A stretch of 64,000 nt of DNA from Phaeospirillum sp. (GTDB taxonomy: Bacteria; Pseudomonadota; Alphaproteobacteria; Rhodospirillales; Magnetospirillaceae): positions 520,001-584,000 of the forward strand of contig JAUSFB010000032.1 of assembly GCA_030651575.1 (NCBI GenBank), given 5' to 3'. The stretch's first letter is position 1, and each line of letters opens with the position of its first letter. The notes under the pieces are model-generated. The model ran no database searches, was not told the origin of the DNA, and saw nothing but the letters and a program-made list of their open reading frames with translations. The translations under genes were made by a program, and so were the position numbers. This document shows, in pieces, positions 61,850 through 64,000 of the stretch.

Positions 61850-62506
61850 ATGCGGTGGACAGGACTCGTTTCCTTCGCCCTGGCGGCCGGGGTCATGCTG
61901 GCCGCGACCCAGGCCGGGGCAGAGCAATGCGGGCCGGCCAAGGGACGGGTGGGAGAGTTCGACCACTACCTTTTCAGCCTGTCCTGGTCGCCCGGCTTTT
62001 GCGCCACATCGGCCGGCAAATCCAACCGCCAGCAATGCGAGGCCCGGATCGCCCATGGTTTTGTCGTCCATGGCCTCTGGCCGCAATATGCCCGGGGCGG
62101 CTGGCCCCAGTGCTGCCAGACAGTGCCCGCCCTGGACGATTCCGCCGTCACGGAAAACACCTCGCGCGTCATGATCGGCAGGAATCTGCTCCGGCACGAA
62201 TGGGTCAAGCACGGTGCGTGCGTCACCAATCGCCCTCGGGACTATTTCGGCCTGATCGAAACGGCAGTGAGTTCCTACGGCCTCGCTCCCGGACTGACGC
62301 CGTCATCTCCGGCCCGGATCAAGGTCTCGGCGCTGAAGGCGCATTGGCCCAAGCTTCCCCCGGCCGCCATCACCGTCCGCTGCAAGGGACCGCGCCTCTC
62401 CGAAGTCCGCCTCTGCCTGGACAAGGCGCTCGCCCCCATGGACTGCCCCCCGGCCATCGTCGCGGACGACAACTGTCCGGGCACGGTGCTGCTGACCGGA
62501 CAGTAA
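61850..62506 (+). CDS. Secreted ribonuclease T2 family protein
   Basis: The ATG at 61850 follows GAAAGGA; the track start three nt earlier is a TTG. The ~218-aa product has a signal peptide ending AGAEQ. Both RNase T2 active-site blocks are present: HGLWPQY (catalytic His) and RHEWVKHGAC (His, Glu, Lys, His). Several Cys suggest disulfides. It cleaves RNA at purine-free positions in the periplasm or outside, releasing 3'-phosphates. Confidence 0.92.
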   Translation: MRWTGLVSFALAAGVMLAATQAGAEQCGPAKGRVGEFDHYLFSLSWSPGFCATSAGKSNRQQCEARIAHGFVVHGLWPQYARGGWPQCCQTVPALDDSAVTENTSRVMIGRNLLRHEWVKHGACVTNRPRDYFGLIETAVSSYGLAPGLTPSSPARIKVSALKAHWPKLPPAAITVRCKGPRLSEVRLCLDKALAPMDCPPAIVADDNCPGTVLLTGQ

Positions 62507-62510
62507 GACC

Positions 62511-62534
62511 GGCGAGCCAATGAATTGGCTCGCC
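62511..62534. terminator. Perfect hairpin after RNase T2 gene
   Basis: GGCGAGCCAA (62511-62520) pairs with TTGGCTCGCC (62525-62534) around a TGAA loop, just after the stop. It is followed by TTATGTTGT, a weak T-run, and precedes the convergent hydrolase gene. Confidence 0.7.
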
Positions 62535-62587
62535 TTATGTTGTCCCTCAGTCGCCGGGCGGGGCCATCCGGCCCTTGGCCGCAACTC

Positions 62588-62615
62588 CGAACCGATGAAC
62601 GATTTCATCGGTTCG
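62588..62615. terminator. 12-bp perfect inverted repeat before convergent hydrolase stop
   Basis: CGAACCGATGAA (62588-62599) and TTCATCGGTTCG (62604-62615) flank a CGAT loop, 11 nt past the stop codon of the alpha/beta hydrolase gene on the minus strand. No T-run follows. It may end or protect that transcript. Confidence 0.55.
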
Positions 62616-62626
62616 TCGCGGCATCG

Positions 62627-63319
62627 TCACCCCAACCACGTCGCCAAGGCGGCGGAGACCGCCTCGGGCTGCTCCAGGGCGGACAGGTGACCGCAAGCCT
62701 CCACCATCACCAGACGGGCGCCGTTGATCAGCCCGGCCATCTCCCGGTGCCGATCCGGCGGCGTCAAAGTGTCGCCGGCGCCGCACAGCACCAGGGTCGG
62801 GCAGCCGATGGACGGCAAAAAGGCCCGCGAATCCGGCCGCGCCATGATGGCGGTCTGCTGGCGGATAAAAGCGTCCTGGCCGACAATGCGGGCCATGTCC
62901 TTGGCCAGATCGGTGATGGCGGCATCGGCCAGCGAGGCGGGGCACAGCAGATTGGGCAGCATGGTCGGCATGATCTTGCCGAACCCGCCGGCTCGGGCGA
63001 CCTCCATGGCGGAGACCCGGCGCTGGCTCTGCTCTTCGGTATCGGGCCGGGCGGTGGTGTCGAGCAGGGCCAGACGCTCGACCCGCTCGGGCGCGCGCCG
63101 CATGATCTCCATGCAGACATAGCCGCCCATGGACAACCCCGCCAAAGCGAAGCGCGGCGGCGCCATAGCCAGAACCCGCTCGGCCATGCCATCCAGGCTG
63201 TCGTCTTGGGTGAGGTCGCCCACCAGCACCTCCCGGCCCGCCGCCAGGGTCCGGACCTGGTGGGTCCACAACCGGGCGTCATTGAGCAGACCAGGCAGCA
63301 GGATCAAAGTCGAGAGCAT
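62627..63319 (-). CDS. Alpha/beta hydrolase
   Basis: This 230-aa enzyme has the nucleophile elbow GLSMGG, a late acid (VLCGAGDTLTPP) and the catalytic His in CGHLSALEQPE. The fold and the lid region (PTMLPNLLCPASLADAAITDLA) resemble small esterases or MhpC-like hydrolases; the substrate is unknown. It starts 10 nt after the isochorismatase stop, with TAGGAAAAC as its ribosome binding site, so both are in one operon. Confidence 0.88.
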   Translation of the reverse strand: MLSTLILLPGLLNDARLWTHQVRTLAAGREVLVGDLTQDDSLDGMAERVLAMAPPRFALAGLSMGGYVCMEIMRRAPERVERLALLDTTARPDTEEQSQRRVSAMEVARAGGFGKIMPTMLPNLLCPASLADAAITDLAKDMARIVGQDAFIRQQTAIMARPDSRAFLPSIGCPTLVLCGAGDTLTPPDRHREMAGLINGARLVMVEACGHLSALEQPEAVSAALATWLG

Positions 63320-63329
63320 CGTTGTTTTC

Positions 63330-63872
63330 CTACTTGATCAGTGCGGACAGTTCCTTGAACTCCGGGGTTCCGGCGCGATGCAGCCACTCGAAGATCACCA
63401 TCTCCACCGTCACCACCTGGACGCCGCAGGCGGTCAGGCGAAGCATGGCGGTCTGGTAGCTGGAATCGGTGCGCGACGCGCAGGCGTCGGCCACCACCAC
63501 CGGCTCGAATCCCTCGGCCTTGAAACCCAGGGCGCTTTGCAACACGCAGACATGGGATTCAATGCCGGCGATCACCACCTGTTTCCGGTCGAACTGGCGG
63601 AACCGCTCCAATATGGCGGCGTCGGCGGCGCAGGAGAAGTGTATCTTCTCCATCACCGCACCCTCGGGGGCCAAGTCCAGCAACTCCCCGACGGTTCGTC
63701 CCAGTCCCTTGGGATATTGCTCGCTCACCACCAGCGGCACCCCCAGCCGGACGGCGGCCCGCATCAGCAGGGCACAGCCGCGATAAACCCGCCGGGGCTC
63801 GGCCATCACCGGGGCAAGCCCGTCTTGAACATCGACGATCAACAGGCTGGAACATTCGGCTCGGATCAACAT
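63330..63872 (-). CDS. Isochorismatase-family cysteine hydrolase
   Basis: The start at 63872 follows GGAG; longer track starts lack a better site. The 180-aa protein has the family catalytic triad: Asp14 in LIVDVQDG, Lys55 in SEQYPKGLG, Cys109 in GIESHVCVLQ. It belongs to the nicotinamidase/YcaC-like group that hydrolyses amides or vinyl ethers. It is the first gene of an operon with the alpha/beta hydrolase. Confidence 0.9.
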   Translation of the reverse strand: MLIRAECSSLLIVDVQDGLAPVMAEPRRVYRGCALLMRAAVRLGVPLVVSEQYPKGLGRTVGELLDLAPEGAVMEKIHFSCAADAAILERFRQFDRKQVVIAGIESHVCVLQSALGFKAEGFEPVVVADACASRTDSSYQTAMLRLTACGVQVVTVEMVIFEWLHRAGTPEFKELSALIK

Positions 63873-63985
63873 CGGGGGCTCCATTCTCCAGCATCGGACG
63901 GCAATGGGAAGCCTATCGGTCGCCGATCCAGGACGCAATCGTCAGTCTCGCGATCATGCTGCCTGATCCGAGTTGACTTAGGCGC

Positions 63986-64000
63986 ATGAATCCCTATTAT
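63986..64000 (+). CDS. Possible start of a gene leaving the window
   Basis: The last 15 nt read ATGAATCCCTATTAT, M-N-P-Y-Y. Several alphaproteobacterial membrane proteins begin like this, but five codons cannot support a call. There is no clear ribosome binding site. Confidence 0.2.

Noticed and set aside
1-64000. CRISPR array, tRNA or rRNA genes, insertion sequences or prophage
   Set aside because: I saw no regularly spaced repeats, cloverleaf sequences, transposase ORFs or phage structural genes.

Overview
The window reads as chromosomal DNA of a GC-rich alphaproteobacterium, most likely a Rhodospirillales member of the Magnetospirillum type. This is an inference from gene content: alphaproteobacterial markers (TrcR/DUF1013, DUF1192, DUF3572), many chemotaxis and cyclic-di-GMP proteins, a membrane-bound FDH3-type formate dehydrogenase with its maturation genes, a bacteriohemerythrin, and the PHB-cycle enzyme BdhA. 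I see no phage genes, transposases, CRISPR array, rRNA or tRNA. Gene density is high, and many neighbours overlap by 4 nt (ATGA), pointing to tight operons.

Region 1-12.5 kb: pntA with the first codons of pntB, an exported DUF3108 protein, a membrane chemoreceptor with a CZB domain, oligoendopeptidase F, a long-chain acyl-CoA synthetase, a protein with a degenerate receiver domain, and two receiver-GGDEF diguanylate cyclases. Region 12.7-16.4 kb: a four-gene envelope cluster with an LpoB-like lipoprotein, a repeat-rich lipoprotein, a YcfL/DUF1425 lipoprotein and an unrecognised Pro-rich exported protein.

Region 16.4-20.3 kb (minus strand) is the most distinctive part. A cobalamin riboswitch precedes a 45-aa peptide gene (CbpA type) that overlaps by 4 nt a radical SAM/SPASM peptide-modifying enzyme (CbpB type). 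An OmpR-type two-component system lies directly upstream in the same direction.

Region 20.3-29.7 kb: Hsp20, small conserved proteins, an exported substrate-binding protein translationally coupled to a 914-aa Cache/HAMP/PAS/GGDEF/EAL protein, a DUF3572 gene pair, an unknown exported protein, and a cytosolic chemoreceptor with its own N- and C-terminal domains.

Region 29.7-40.3 kb is a formate dehydrogenase locus: a multi-cluster ferredoxin-like protein, FdhD, a MobA-DUF3305 fusion, DUF3306, a TorD-like chaperone, a small Tat-signal protein, FdhA, FdhB, a small lipoprotein and the cytochrome b subunit. Together these make and insert the Mo cofactor, export the enzyme and pass electrons from formate to quinone. 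Region 40.3-47.8 kb: a bdhA-thioesterase-paaY operon, DUF1192, a quinone oxidoreductase, trcR, and a minus-strand operon coxS-coxM-mocA-cysteine desulfurase-scaffold that lacks the catalytic CoxL subunit.

Region 47.9-64 kb: a Panacea/SocA-like protein, an MFS/TetR/OYE locus with a clear operator, hemerythrin, dctA, an MFS-TonB-like pair, argC, a gamma-carbonic anhydrase, a degenerate GGDEF-EAL protein coupled to an AsmA family protein, an unknown protein, an RNase T2, an alpha/beta hydrolase and an isochorismatase-family hydrolase.
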